Positions 56,952 to 64,000 of a DNA stretch of 64,000 nt are shown here, piece after piece (positions within the stretch are counted from its first letter, which is position 1; each line of letters opens with the position of its first letter). The notes under the pieces were generated by a model. That model made no database searches and was not told where the DNA came from. It saw nothing but the letters and a program-made list of their open reading frames with translations. Both the position numbers and the translations under genes were made by a program. The stretch covers positions 558,001 through 622,000 of the forward strand of contig NZ_FNLD01000002.1 in NCBI RefSeq assembly GCF_900104085.1, written 5' to 3'. The stretch is from Pseudoxanthomonas sp. CF125 (lineage in GTDB: Bacteria > Pseudomonadota > Gammaproteobacteria > Xanthomonadales > Xanthomonadaceae).

Positions 56952-58883
56952 ATGATCAAGAAGAACAAACTCGGTTTGGCCGTGGCGACGGTGTTGATGA
57001 TGTCTTCGGCAGCGATGGTCCCGGCTTTTGCCGCGGGCCCCGCCAAAGGCCGCATCATCGACAGAACGCAGGCGTCGGACTCGGTCGGTGCGAGCCGCTT
57101 GATCGTCAAGTTCAAGAGTGCCGGCAGCGTGGACGGCAAGCTGACCACCGTGCGTCAGGCCGCTGCGCGCGTCGGCCTGCGCCAGAGCGCGGCTGCCGGC
57201 GCCAAGGCAGCCGTGCCGCTGGCCGCAAGCCATGTGCGCAAGCTGGCGTTGGGCGGCGATGCGATCAAGTTGTCGCGCAACCTTTCGGCGAGCGAAGCCA
57301 GTGCATTGGTGGCCGCGCTGCGCGCCGATGCGTCGGTGGAATACGCCCAGGTGGATCGGATGATGCGGCCGGTCGAAGACTTCAGCGCACCGGCTGCGAT
57401 GACCTCGGCGCTGGCGGCGGCCAGCGGACGGGTCACGCCGCAGTTCGTTCCCAACGACCCCTACTTCTCCGTCTACCAGTGGCATTACGACGATCCTACC
57501 GGCGGCATCAACACGCCGGCCGCGTGGGATCTCTCCACCGGCGCCGGCACGGTGGTCGCGGTGCTGGATACCGGCATCCTGCCCAACCATCCGGACCTGG
57601 CCAGCGGCACGCATATCCTGCAGGGCTACGACTTCATCACCGATGCGTTCGTCTCGCGCCGCGCCACCGACGACCGCGTGCCCGGCGCGCTGGACCAGGG
57701 CGACTGGAACCCGGTCGCGGGCGAATGCTATGCAGGCTCGCCGGTGCAGGACAGTTCCTGGCACGGCACCCACACCGCCGGCACGGTGGGCGAGTTGACC
57801 AACAATGGAAGCGGCGGCTCGGGCGTGGCCTACAACGCCCAGGTGCTGCCGGTGCGCGTGCTCGGCCGCTGTGGTGGCTACACCTCCGACATCGCCGACG
57901 CCATCGCCTGGGCCTCGGGCGCGCCGATCGCGGGCGTTCCCAACAACGCCAATCCCGCCGAAGTCATCAACCTCAGCCTGGGCGGCGGCGGCGCTTGCGA
58001 AGCCTACGAGCAGGCCGCGATCAATACCGCAGTCGCCAACGGCAGCCTGGTGGTCATTTCCGCCGGCAACCAGAACGCCAACAGCTCCGGTTATTCGCCC
58101 GGCAATTGCCAGAACGTGGTCACCGTGGGCGCCACGCGCATCACCGGCGGACGCGCCAGCTATTCCAACTACGGCGCCAACGTCGACATCGCCGGACCTG
58201 GCGGTGGCGGCGGCCAGGACACCGGCAACGATGGCTGGGACGGCTACGTCTTCTCCACCGGCTGGGATGGCGCGACCACGCCCGGATCCGGCGCGGGCGT
58301 GTTCATCTACACAGGCATGGCCGGCACCTCCATGTCCGCACCGCACGTGACCGCGGTGGCCGCGCTGGTGCAAAGCGCATTGATCGCCAACGACAAGGAT
58401 CCGCTGACTCCGGCGGCGTTGGAAACCCTGCTCAAGACGACGGCACGGCCGTTCCCCGTCACCATTCCAGCAAACACGCCGATCGGCACCGGCATCGTCG
58501 ATGCGAAAGCCGCGCTGGACAAGGCATTGGAAGAACCCTGCGATCCGGCGACCGAAGTTTGCGGACCGGTGGCCACGCCCCTGGTCAACAAGGTCAATGT
58601 CACCGGACTGGCGGGGGCTGCGGGAAGCGAGAAGCTCTACAGCTTCGAGGCCACGGCCGGTAGCGTGCTCAGCTTCATGACCTTGGGCGGCAGCGGTAAC
58701 GTGTCCTTGTATGTGAGTTTCGAGGAAGAGCCCAGCGCGACCAGCTACGACTACAAGTCCACGCGTCCGGGCAACAGCGAAACCGTGCGCATCAACGCTC
58801 CGCAAACGCAGGCCGGCACGTACTACGTAAAACTGGTCGGTGTGGCCGCCTACAGCGGCGTCACCCTGGTGGCGCGCCAGTAA
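56952..58883 (+). CDS. Secreted subtilisin-family (S8) protease with PPC domain
   Basis: A 643-residue preproenzyme. The signal peptide ends near AFA (about 27), an I9-type propeptide follows (RLIVKFKSAG ... VEYAQVDRMM), and the catalytic domain starts near 165. The triad is Asp206 (VLDTGILPNHPDL), His271 (WHGTHTAGTV) and Ser460 (GTSMSAPHV). Residues about 555-643 form a bacterial pre-peptidase C-terminal (PPC) domain, usually removed after secretion. AGAGGA precedes the ATG. Proteases of this layout are exported by type II secretion, whose genes follow directly. Confidence 0.95.
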   Translation: MIKKNKLGLAVATVLMMSSAAMVPAFAAGPAKGRIIDRTQASDSVGASRLIVKFKSAGSVDGKLTTVRQAAARVGLRQSAAAGAKAAVPLAASHVRKLALGGDAIKLSRNLSASEASALVAALRADASVEYAQVDRMMRPVEDFSAPAAMTSALAAASGRVTPQFVPNDPYFSVYQWHYDDPTGGINTPAAWDLSTGAGTVVAVLDTGILPNHPDLASGTHILQGYDFITDAFVSRRATDDRVPGALDQGDWNPVAGECYAGSPVQDSSWHGTHTAGTVGELTNNGSGGSGVAYNAQVLPVRVLGRCGGYTSDIADAIAWASGAPIAGVPNNANPAEVINLSLGGGGACEAYEQAAINTAVANGSLVVISAGNQNANSSGYSPGNCQNVVTVGATRITGGRASYSNYGANVDIAGPGGGGGQDTGNDGWDGYVFSTGWDGATTPGSGAGVFIYTGMAGTSMSAPHVTAVAALVQSALIANDKDPLTPAALETLLKTTARPFPVTIPANTPIGTGIVDAKAALDKALEEPCDPATEVCGPVATPLVNKVNVTGLAGAAGSEKLYSFEATAGSVLSFMTLGGSGNVSLYVSFEEEPSATSYDYKSTRPGNSETVRINAPQTQAGTYYVKLVGVAAYSGVTLVARQ

Positions 58884-58910
58884 GCGTTTTCGCCCGCTAC
58901 GCGCAACACG

Positions 58911-58936
58911 GGAACCCCGGCGTCTGCCGGGGTTCC
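58911..58936 (+). terminator. Hairpin after the S8 protease gene
   Basis: A 10-bp perfect stem (GGAACCCCGG with CCGGGGTTCC) surrounds the loop CGTCTG. The trailing sequence TGTCTG is only weakly T-rich. It separates the protease from the type II secretion operon. Confidence 0.7.
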
Positions 58937-59017
58937 TGTCTGCGGAACCGCCAACCGGAGACCATTCCGCAACGTGGAGGCTGCTAGAGTGTGCCCCGGT
59001 TGCTTATGGAGTACCGC

Positions 59018-60763
59018 GTGAACGCAGCGCTTTCCCCCGACATGCAGCAGTCGAATCCCGGCACGGTCGGCGCTGACGAGCGGATCGTCGCGGCCTTGCT
59101 TGAGAAAGGCCGGCTGAAGGATGCGGATCTGGCGCGGGCGCGGCGTCTGCAGGAAGAAACGGGCGGCGGGGTGCTGTCGTTGCTGACCCGGCTGGGCCTG
59201 GTGTCCGAGCGCGACCACGCCGAGACCTGCGCCGAGGTGCTGGACCTGCCGTTGCTCAACCTGAAGCAGGTGCCCGAGCTGCCACCGGAATTCCCGCCGG
59301 AGGCGCAGCCGCTGTCGCCGCGTTTCCTGCGCCAGTTCCATGTCTGCCCCTTGGGCGAGCACCGGGGTGTGTTGGATCTGTGGATGGCCGACCCCTACGA
59401 CTCCTACGCCGTGGAAGCGGTGCAACTGGCGACCGGCTATCCGGTGCGTGTTTCGGTGGGCCTGCGTTCGGAAATCGACGACCTGATCGAACGCTGGCAC
59501 GGGCAGGGCCGCAGCGCGATGGGAACGATCGTGGAAGACGCCGACGGCGAGAGCACCGGCAATCTCGACGACGTCGAGCACCTGCGCGACCTGGCATCCG
59601 AAGCGCCGGTGATCCGCCTGGTCAATCTGGTGATCCAGCGCGCGGTCGAACTGCGCGCCTCCGACATCCACATCGAGCCTTTCGAGAACCGCCTGAAGGT
59701 GCGCTACCGCGTCGACGGCGTGCTGGAGGAAGGCGAAAGCCCGCCGGCCAATCTGACCGCCGCGGTGATCAGCCGCGTCAAGATCATGGCCAAGCTCAAC
59801 ATCGCCGAGCGCCGCCTGCCGCAGGACGGCCGCATCATGCTGCGCGTACAGGGCAAGGAGCTGGACCTGCGCGTGAGCACCGTGCCCACCGCACATGGCG
59901 AGTCGGTGGTGATGCGTTTGCTGGACCGCGAAACGGTAGTGTTCGATTTCCACAAGCTCGGCTTCACCGACCACTTCCTGCCGCAGTTCCAGAAAGTGCT
60001 GGAACAACCGCACGGCATCCTGCTGGTCACCGGTCCCACCGGCTCGGGCAAGACCACCACGCTGTACACCGCGCTGAGCAAGCTCAACACCGCCGACGTG
60101 AAGATCATCACCGTCGAGGACCCGGTCGAATACCAGATCGAAGGCATCAACCAGATCCAGGCCAAGCCGCAGATCGGGTTGGATTTCGCGCATGCCCTGC
60201 GCAGCATCGTGCGCCAGGACCCGGACATCATCATGATCGGCGAAATGCGCGACCTGGAAACCGCGCGCATCGCCATCCAGTCCGCGCTCACCGGCCACCT
60301 GGTGCTGTCCACGCTGCACACCAACAACGCCGCCGGCGGCATCACCCGCATGCTGGACATGGGCGTGGAGGACTACCTGCTGACCTCCACCATCAACGGA
60401 ATTCTGGCCCAACGCCTGGTGCGCCGGCTGGAGCCGGTGCATGCGGAGAAGTACCCGGCCTCACCGGAGGAAATAGAGAAGTTCGGACTGCGCCGCTACC
60501 AGCCGCAGGGCGAGATATTCCTGTACCGCCCACGCGCGTCGGCCATCGCGCCTACAGGCTATCTGGGCCGTACCACCATCATGGAATTCCTGGTCATGAA
60601 CGACGAACTTCGTCGTGCCGTGATGCGCCATGCCGGCATGGGCGAGCTGGAGCAGCTGGCGCGCGATGCGGGCATGCGCACGATGTACGAGGACGGCATC
60701 GTCAAGGCGTTGAGCGGGGAGACGACTATCGAGGAGGTGTTGCGGGTTACGGAGGATGCATGA
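59018..60763 (+). CDS. xpsE: Type II secretion ATPase GspE/XpsE
   Basis: A 581-residue hexameric ATPase. Two N-terminal GspE_N regions (about 10-150) are followed by the ATPase with ASDIHIEPFENRLKVRYRVDG, Walker A GPTGSGKTTT (about 340), an Asp box (VEDPVEYQ) and Walker B-like DPDIIMIGEMRD. The usual CxxC pairs in the C-terminal metal-binding loop are absent: the region between LVRRLEP and GYLGRTTIMEF has no cysteine. GTG at 59018 is preferred because GGAG lies 6 bp upstream; ATG at 59006 is an alternative. Confidence 0.93.
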   Translation: MNAALSPDMQQSNPGTVGADERIVAALLEKGRLKDADLARARRLQEETGGGVLSLLTRLGLVSERDHAETCAEVLDLPLLNLKQVPELPPEFPPEAQPLSPRFLRQFHVCPLGEHRGVLDLWMADPYDSYAVEAVQLATGYPVRVSVGLRSEIDDLIERWHGQGRSAMGTIVEDADGESTGNLDDVEHLRDLASEAPVIRLVNLVIQRAVELRASDIHIEPFENRLKVRYRVDGVLEEGESPPANLTAAVISRVKIMAKLNIAERRLPQDGRIMLRVQGKELDLRVSTVPTAHGESVVMRLLDRETVVFDFHKLGFTDHFLPQFQKVLEQPHGILLVTGPTGSGKTTTLYTALSKLNTADVKIITVEDPVEYQIEGINQIQAKPQIGLDFAHALRSIVRQDPDIIMIGEMRDLETARIAIQSALTGHLVLSTLHTNNAAGGITRMLDMGVEDYLLTSTINGILAQRLVRRLEPVHAEKYPASPEEIEKFGLRRYQPQGEIFLYRPRASAIAPTGYLGRTTIMEFLVMNDELRRAVMRHAGMGELEQLARDAGMRTMYEDGIVKALSGETTIEEVLRVTEDA

Positions 60764-60805
60764 TCAGACAGGCTGCGCCACACGGGTGACCGCATATTTT
60801 CGGAT

Positions 60806-61191
60806 CGTCATTCCCGCGAAGGCGGGAACCCAGCGACTTTGCTCTTGGGGGTGCTTATGGACAAGCAACCAGCGACTTACATTCTCGCAAGTGGACGCAA
60901 TGGAACGCTCTACGTTGGAGTGACTAGTGATCTGATTGCGAGAATGTGGCAGCACCGTGAACATGTGGTGGAGGGGTTCACGAGCAAGTACGGCGTAGAC
61001 AAGCTGGTCTGGTACGAACTCCACGGCACGATGGAAGCTGCCATCACTAGAGAGAAACGAGTAAAGAAATGGAACAGGGATTGGAAAATCAGATTGATAG
61101 AAGAGCGAAATCCCTACTGGAACGATCTTTGGGCCGAGGTCATCGGCTGAAAGCCTAAAGTCGCTGGGTTCCCGCCTTCGCGGGAATGACG
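60806..61191 (+). mobile_element. 386-bp element with 35-bp perfect terminal inverted repeats carrying a GIY-YIG gene
   Basis: The ends 60806-60840 and 61157-61191 are exact reverse complements over 35 bp. Each end itself folds (TTCCCGC GAAG GCGGGAA) and begins CGTCAT, like the gene-less palindromic element at 39116-39222. The interior carries a single small gene in the same direction as the surrounding xps operon. I see no target-site duplication. The interior is clearly less GC-rich than its neighbours. Confidence 0.85.
60857..61150 (+). CDS. Small GIY-YIG endonuclease-domain protein
   Basis: A 97-residue single-domain protein. The GIY-YIG pattern is visible as Y8 (TYIL), Y19-V-G21, R29 (DLIARMWQHR), the catalytic-type glutamate E66 (ITREKRVKKW) and an Asn near the end (RNPYWND, N85/N89). 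Size and motifs match the stand-alone YhbQ/UPF0213-like group, not UvrC. A TTG at 60839 would extend the protein six residues into the left repeat. It splits the xpsE-xpsF pair, has lower GC, and is bounded by perfect inverted repeats, all signs of insertion. Physiological role unknown. Confidence 0.88.
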   Translation: MDKQPATYILASGRNGTLYVGVTSDLIARMWQHREHVVEGFTSKYGVDKLVWYELHGTMEAAITREKRVKKWNRDWKIRLIEERNPYWNDLWAEVIG

Positions 61192-61246
61192 GCTGAAAAA
61201 ATTCGAGCGAACACGTACCAATCACTAGTCATCAGCCAACAATCTC

Positions 61247-62461
61247 ATGCCCCTCTACCGCTACAAAGCCCTCAACACCCGCGGCGAAGTCCTCGACGGC
61301 CAGATGGAAGCCGCCAGCGACGGCGAGGTGGTGGCGCGTCTGCAGGAACAGGGGCATTTGCCGGTCGAGGCCAAACTGGCCTCTGAGGGCAGCGGCACTT
61401 CGTTGCGTTCGCTGTTCCAGGCCAAGCCGTTCGCCGGCGACCGGCTGGTGCAGTTCACCCAGCAGCTGGCGACGCTGCTCGGCGCGGGCCAGCCGCTGGA
61501 CCGTTCGCTGACCATCCTGCTGGAACTGCCCGAAGACGACAAAGCGCGGCGCACCATCGCCGACATCCGCGATACGGTACGCGGCGGCGCGCCATTGTCC
61601 ACGGCGCTGGAGCGGCAGCACGGTACCTTCTCGCGCCTGTACATCAACATGGTACGCGCGGGCGAAGCCGGCGGCAGCATGCACGAGACACTGCAGCGTC
61701 TGGCCGATTATCTGGAGCGCAGCAGCGCCATGCGCGGACGCGTGATCAATGCCATGGTGTACCCGGCGATCCTGATGGTGGTGGTCGGCTTCGCACTGCT
61801 GTTCCTGATGGGTTACGTGGTGCCGCAGTTCGCATTGATGTACGAAAGCCTGGACGTGACCCTGCCGTGGTTCACGCGCGGCGTGCTGGCGCTGGGTTTG
61901 TTCGTGCGCGACTGGTGGTTCCTGCTGGTCGCGGTGCCGGCGGCCCTGTTGTGGTGGTTGGACCGCAAGCGCCGCGACCCGGTGTTCCGCGATCGTTTCG
62001 ATGCCTGGCTGCTGCAGAAGAAAATGGTCGGTCCGCTGCTGGCGAAGATGGAAACCGCGCGTCTGGCGCGCACCCTGGGCACCCTGCTGAAGAACGGGGT
62101 GCCACTGCTCGCCGCGCTGGGCATCTCCCGCAACGTGCTGGGCAACCGCGCCTTGTCCGCCGATGTGGAACAGGCCGCCGAGGACGTGAAGAACGGCCAC
62201 GGCCTGTCGGCCTCGCTGGCCAAGGGCAAGCGCTTCCCGCGGCTGGCGCTGCAGATGATCCAGGTCGGCGAGGAATCCGGCGCGCTGGACGGCATGCTGC
62301 TGAAGACCGCAGACACTTTCGAGCTGGAGACCGCCCAGGCCATGGACCGCATGCTGGCCGCGCTGGTACCGGTGATCACCTTGGTCTTGGCGGCGGTGGT
62401 CGGCATGGTCATCATCGCCGTGCTGGTGCCGCTGTACGATCTGACCAATTCGATCGGTTGA
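61247..62461 (+). CDS. xpsF: Type II secretion inner-membrane platform protein GspF/XpsF
   Basis: A 404-residue protein with two repeated T2SSF domains (about 70-195 and 270-395), three membrane helices and the conserved QFTQQLATLLGAGQPLDRSL and ARLARTLGTLLKNGVPLLAAL motifs. It starts MPLYRYKALNTRGEV, typical of the family. It links the ATPase to the pseudopilus. It is separated from xpsE by the GIY-YIG element. Confidence 0.96.
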   Translation: MPLYRYKALNTRGEVLDGQMEAASDGEVVARLQEQGHLPVEAKLASEGSGTSLRSLFQAKPFAGDRLVQFTQQLATLLGAGQPLDRSLTILLELPEDDKARRTIADIRDTVRGGAPLSTALERQHGTFSRLYINMVRAGEAGGSMHETLQRLADYLERSSAMRGRVINAMVYPAILMVVVGFALLFLMGYVVPQFALMYESLDVTLPWFTRGVLALGLFVRDWWFLLVAVPAALLWWLDRKRRDPVFRDRFDAWLLQKKMVGPLLAKMETARLARTLGTLLKNGVPLLAALGISRNVLGNRALSADVEQAAEDVKNGHGLSASLAKGKRFPRLALQMIQVGEESGALDGMLLKTADTFELETAQAMDRMLAALVPVITLVLAAVVGMVIIAVLVPLYDLTNSIG

Positions 62462-62542
62462 AGGACCGCTGGCGATGTAGGAAACAGCCCGTTCAGAGAT
62501 CCCCGCCCACACTAACCGCCTCATGATTCCAAGGATTTCGTA

Positions 62543-62980
62543 ATGCTGCGAGTTTCGCGCTCGATCACCCGTTCCCCCTCGCCGGCCGCGCAAAGCGGCA
62601 TGAGCCTGCTGGAAATCATCATCGTCATCGTGCTGATCGGCGCGGTGCTGACCCTGGTCGGCAGCCGCGTGCTGGGCGGCGCCGATCGTGGCAAAGCCAA
62701 CCTGGCCAAGTCTCAGATCCAGACCCTGGCCGGCAAGGTGGAAAATTATCAGTTGGATACCGGCAGCCTGCCTTCGCGGCTGGACGATCTGGTCACCCAG
62801 CCGGGCAACGCCAATGGCTGGCTGGGCCCATACGCCAAGGCGGCCGAGCTGAAAGATCCGTGGGGCCACGCTATCGAGTACCGCGCTCCCGGCGAAGCGC
62901 AACCGTTCGACTTGATCAGCCTGGGCAAGGACGGTCAGGTAGGCGGCGACAGCTACAACGCCGATATCAAGTTCGAATAA
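62543..62980 (+). CDS. xpsG: Type II secretion major pseudopilin GspG/XpsG
   Basis: A 145-residue prepilin. A 19-residue leader ends in Gly before MSLLEIIIVIVLIG, with the essential Glu at +5. The GspG C-terminal pattern follows (LPSRLDDLV, then LKDPWGHAIEYRAPG and a calcium-loop-like LGKDGQVGGDSYNADI). AAGGA lies upstream of the start. It is the main subunit of the pseudopilus that pushes folded exoproteins through the outer-membrane secretin. Confidence 0.95.
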   Translation: MLRVSRSITRSPSPAAQSGMSLLEIIIVIVLIGAVLTLVGSRVLGGADRGKANLAKSQIQTLAGKVENYQLDTGSLPSRLDDLVTQPGNANGWLGPYAKAAELKDPWGHAIEYRAPGEAQPFDLISLGKDGQVGGDSYNADIKFE

Positions 62981-63004
62981 CGGCACACGAGTAACAGCGC
63001 CGGT

Positions 63005-63496
63005 ATGACGCGGGGCCGCATCAAGCGCATCCGCCCGCGCAAGCCGCGGGGCGTTTCCTTGCTGGAGATGTTGCTGGTGGTGGCGTTGATCGCCATCGCC
63101 GGCATGCTGGCGGCCATGGTGCTGACAGGGGGCTTGGACGGCATGCGTCTGCGTTCGAGTTCCAAGGAAATCGCCGCACAACTGCGCTACGCGCGGGCGC
63201 AGGCCATCGCCACCGGCCAGCCGCAGCGTTTCGTGATCGATCCGGCCAGACATCATTGGCAGGGCCCGAACCAGAGGCAGGGAAATATCCCCTCGTCGCT
63301 GGGCGTGGAATTCACCGGCGCGCGCGAAGCGCAGGCGCGCGCGGGCGAGGGCGGCATCCTGTTCTTTCCCGACGGTGCCTCCACCGGCGGCCGCGTGCAA
63401 TTGAGCGCGAAGAAAGCGGCGTGGCGCATCGACGTGGCCTGGCTGACCGGCGAAGTCAGGCTGGCGCGCGCGCCAGGCGGCGGATCGCCTCCATGA
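63005..63496 (+). CDS. xpsH: Type II secretion minor pseudopilin GspH/XpsH
   Basis: A 163-residue prepilin with a basic leader, cleavage at Gly before VSLLEMLLVVALI, and a GspH-type C-terminal domain (RYARAQAIATGQPQRFVIDP, then GGILFFPDGASTGGRVQL). It lies 24 bp after xpsG and forms part of the pseudopilus with the next gene products. Confidence 0.92.
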   Translation: MTRGRIKRIRPRKPRGVSLLEMLLVVALIAIAGMLAAMVLTGGLDGMRLRSSSKEIAAQLRYARAQAIATGQPQRFVIDPARHHWQGPNQRQGNIPSSLGVEFTGAREAQARAGEGGILFFPDGASTGGRVQLSAKKAAWRIDVAWLTGEVRLARAPGGGSPP

Positions 63497-63506
63497 AGTC
63501 ACCGCC

Positions 63507-63947
63507 ATGAAATCCATGCGCTTCCGCAGCCAGCGCGGCTTCACTCTGATCGAAGTGATCATCGCCTTCGCCTTGCTGGCGCTGGCGCTGACTTTGTTGC
63601 TCGGCTCGCTGTCCGGCGCGGCGCGGCAAATCCGCACCGCCGACGATAGCGGGCGTGCGACCTTGCATGCGCAATCCCTGCTGGCCCAGCTAGGCGTCGG
63701 TGAAGTTCTGCAGCCGGGACGCAAAGAGGGCACCTTCGAAGCGGGGCGCTATCGCTGGACGCTGGAAATGGAGCCGTATGTCGACCCTCTGAAACGGCGT
63801 TCCCCGCAAACGGTCTCTTCTGCGCCGCGTTTGCTGCAGGTGCAGTTGCAGGTGGAATGGGGCGACGCGCCGGGTCAGCGGCTGCGCTGGCAGACGCTGC
63901 GCCTGGCGCCCGCCGACATCAATAACGCCTCGGTGCTAGCGCCATGA
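63507..63947 (+). CDS. xpsI: Type II secretion minor pseudopilin GspI/XpsI
   Basis: A 146-residue prepilin with cleavage site RG/FTLIEVIIAFALLALALTLL and Glu at +5. The short C-terminal domain (WTLEMEPYVDP, LLQVQLQVEWGD) fits GspI. It is part of the pseudopilus tip complex (GspI-J-K). It is coupled to xpsJ by an ATGA overlap. Confidence 0.9.
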   Translation: MKSMRFRSQRGFTLIEVIIAFALLALALTLLLGSLSGAARQIRTADDSGRATLHAQSLLAQLGVGEVLQPGRKEGTFEAGRYRWTLEMEPYVDPLKRRSPQTVSSAPRLLQVQLQVEWGDAPGQRLRWQTLRLAPADINNASVLAP

Positions 63948-64000
63948 ACCGCAGCGCCCGCGGCTTCACCCTCATCGAAGTGCTGCTGGCCACGGTGTTG
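63944..64000 (+). CDS. xpsJ: Type II secretion pseudopilin GspJ/XpsJ, N-terminal fragment
   Basis: Only 19 codons are inside the window: a short leader NRSARG, then FTLIEVLLATVL, a prepilin N terminus with Glu at +5. The start overlaps the xpsI stop as ATGA. Identification as GspJ rests on gene order. Confidence 0.75.
   Translation, partial: MNRSARGFTLIEVLLATVL

Noticed and set aside
54637..58805. Long antisense frames opposite the adhesin and the S8 protease
   Set aside because: They mirror the repeat structure and codon bias of the plus-strand genes. No ribosome sites or recognisable domains are present.
60857..61150. GIY-YIG protein as a UvrC fragment
   Set aside because: It has a complete single-domain length for the stand-alone family and none of the UvrC UVR or RNase H-like parts, so it is not a truncated uvrC.

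Overview
The window looks like the chromosome of a member of the Xanthomonadaceae/Lysobacteraceae, probably Lysobacter-like. Three things support this. An O-antigen cluster of the wxc type sits directly beside etfBA and a 3-oxoacid CoA-transferase pair. The xps-type type II secretion genes closely resemble those of Xanthomonas. Secreted S8 and metzincin proteases and several families of short palindromic repeats are present. Housekeeping genes are GC-rich; the O-antigen genes at the left and the metalloprotease gene are visibly less so. I saw no tRNA, rRNA, CRISPR array, IS transposase or prophage.

1-16.9 kb: O-antigen and surface polysaccharide locus with two arms converging at 11.29 kb. The plus-strand arm holds an ABC exporter (end of Wzm, then Wzt with a C-terminal sugar-binding domain), a giant methyltransferase/coiled-coil/GT2/GT-B enzyme, the complete four-gene GDP-D-glycero-D-manno-heptose pathway (hddA, gmhA, hddC, gmhB), a zinc-ribbon methyltransferase, a small lipoprotein and a polytopic membrane protein. 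The minus-strand arm holds a lipoprotein related to the first one, a WxcK/FdtB aminotransferase, a GtrB-like glycosyltransferase, WxcM, a WecD-like GNAT acyltransferase, a MaoC-type hydratase and a GtrA flippase. This suggests an ABC-exported heptose-containing glycan decorated with an N-acylated 3-amino-3,6-dideoxyhexose.

17-31 kb: acyl-CoA/electron-transfer genes (etfBA, scoAB, ETF-ubiquinone oxidoreductase), an ATP-grasp enzyme, an FG-GAP metalloprotease lipoprotein, an AlkB dioxygenase, a Mla/MCE phospholipid transport operon (STAS-MlaE, MlaF, MlaD, auxiliary lipoprotein) and a ThrE-type exporter.

31-50 kb: housekeeping genes separated by palindromic repeats: proS, two DUF4124 genes, pssA-holD-rimI, valS-holC-pepA, lptFG, an RDD protein, xerD-dsbC and purL. 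A hairpin repeat found intergenically beside proS also occurs in frame inside valS, and a related one occurs inside purL.

50-64 kb: secretion region with a 2014-residue trimeric autotransporter adhesin, a subtilisin-family protease with a PPC domain and the type II secretion genes xpsE-F-G-H-I-J (the last cut by the window edge). Between xpsE and xpsF lies a 386-bp element with 35-bp perfect terminal inverted repeats carrying a small GIY-YIG nuclease gene. This is the most mobile-looking and least explained object in the window.
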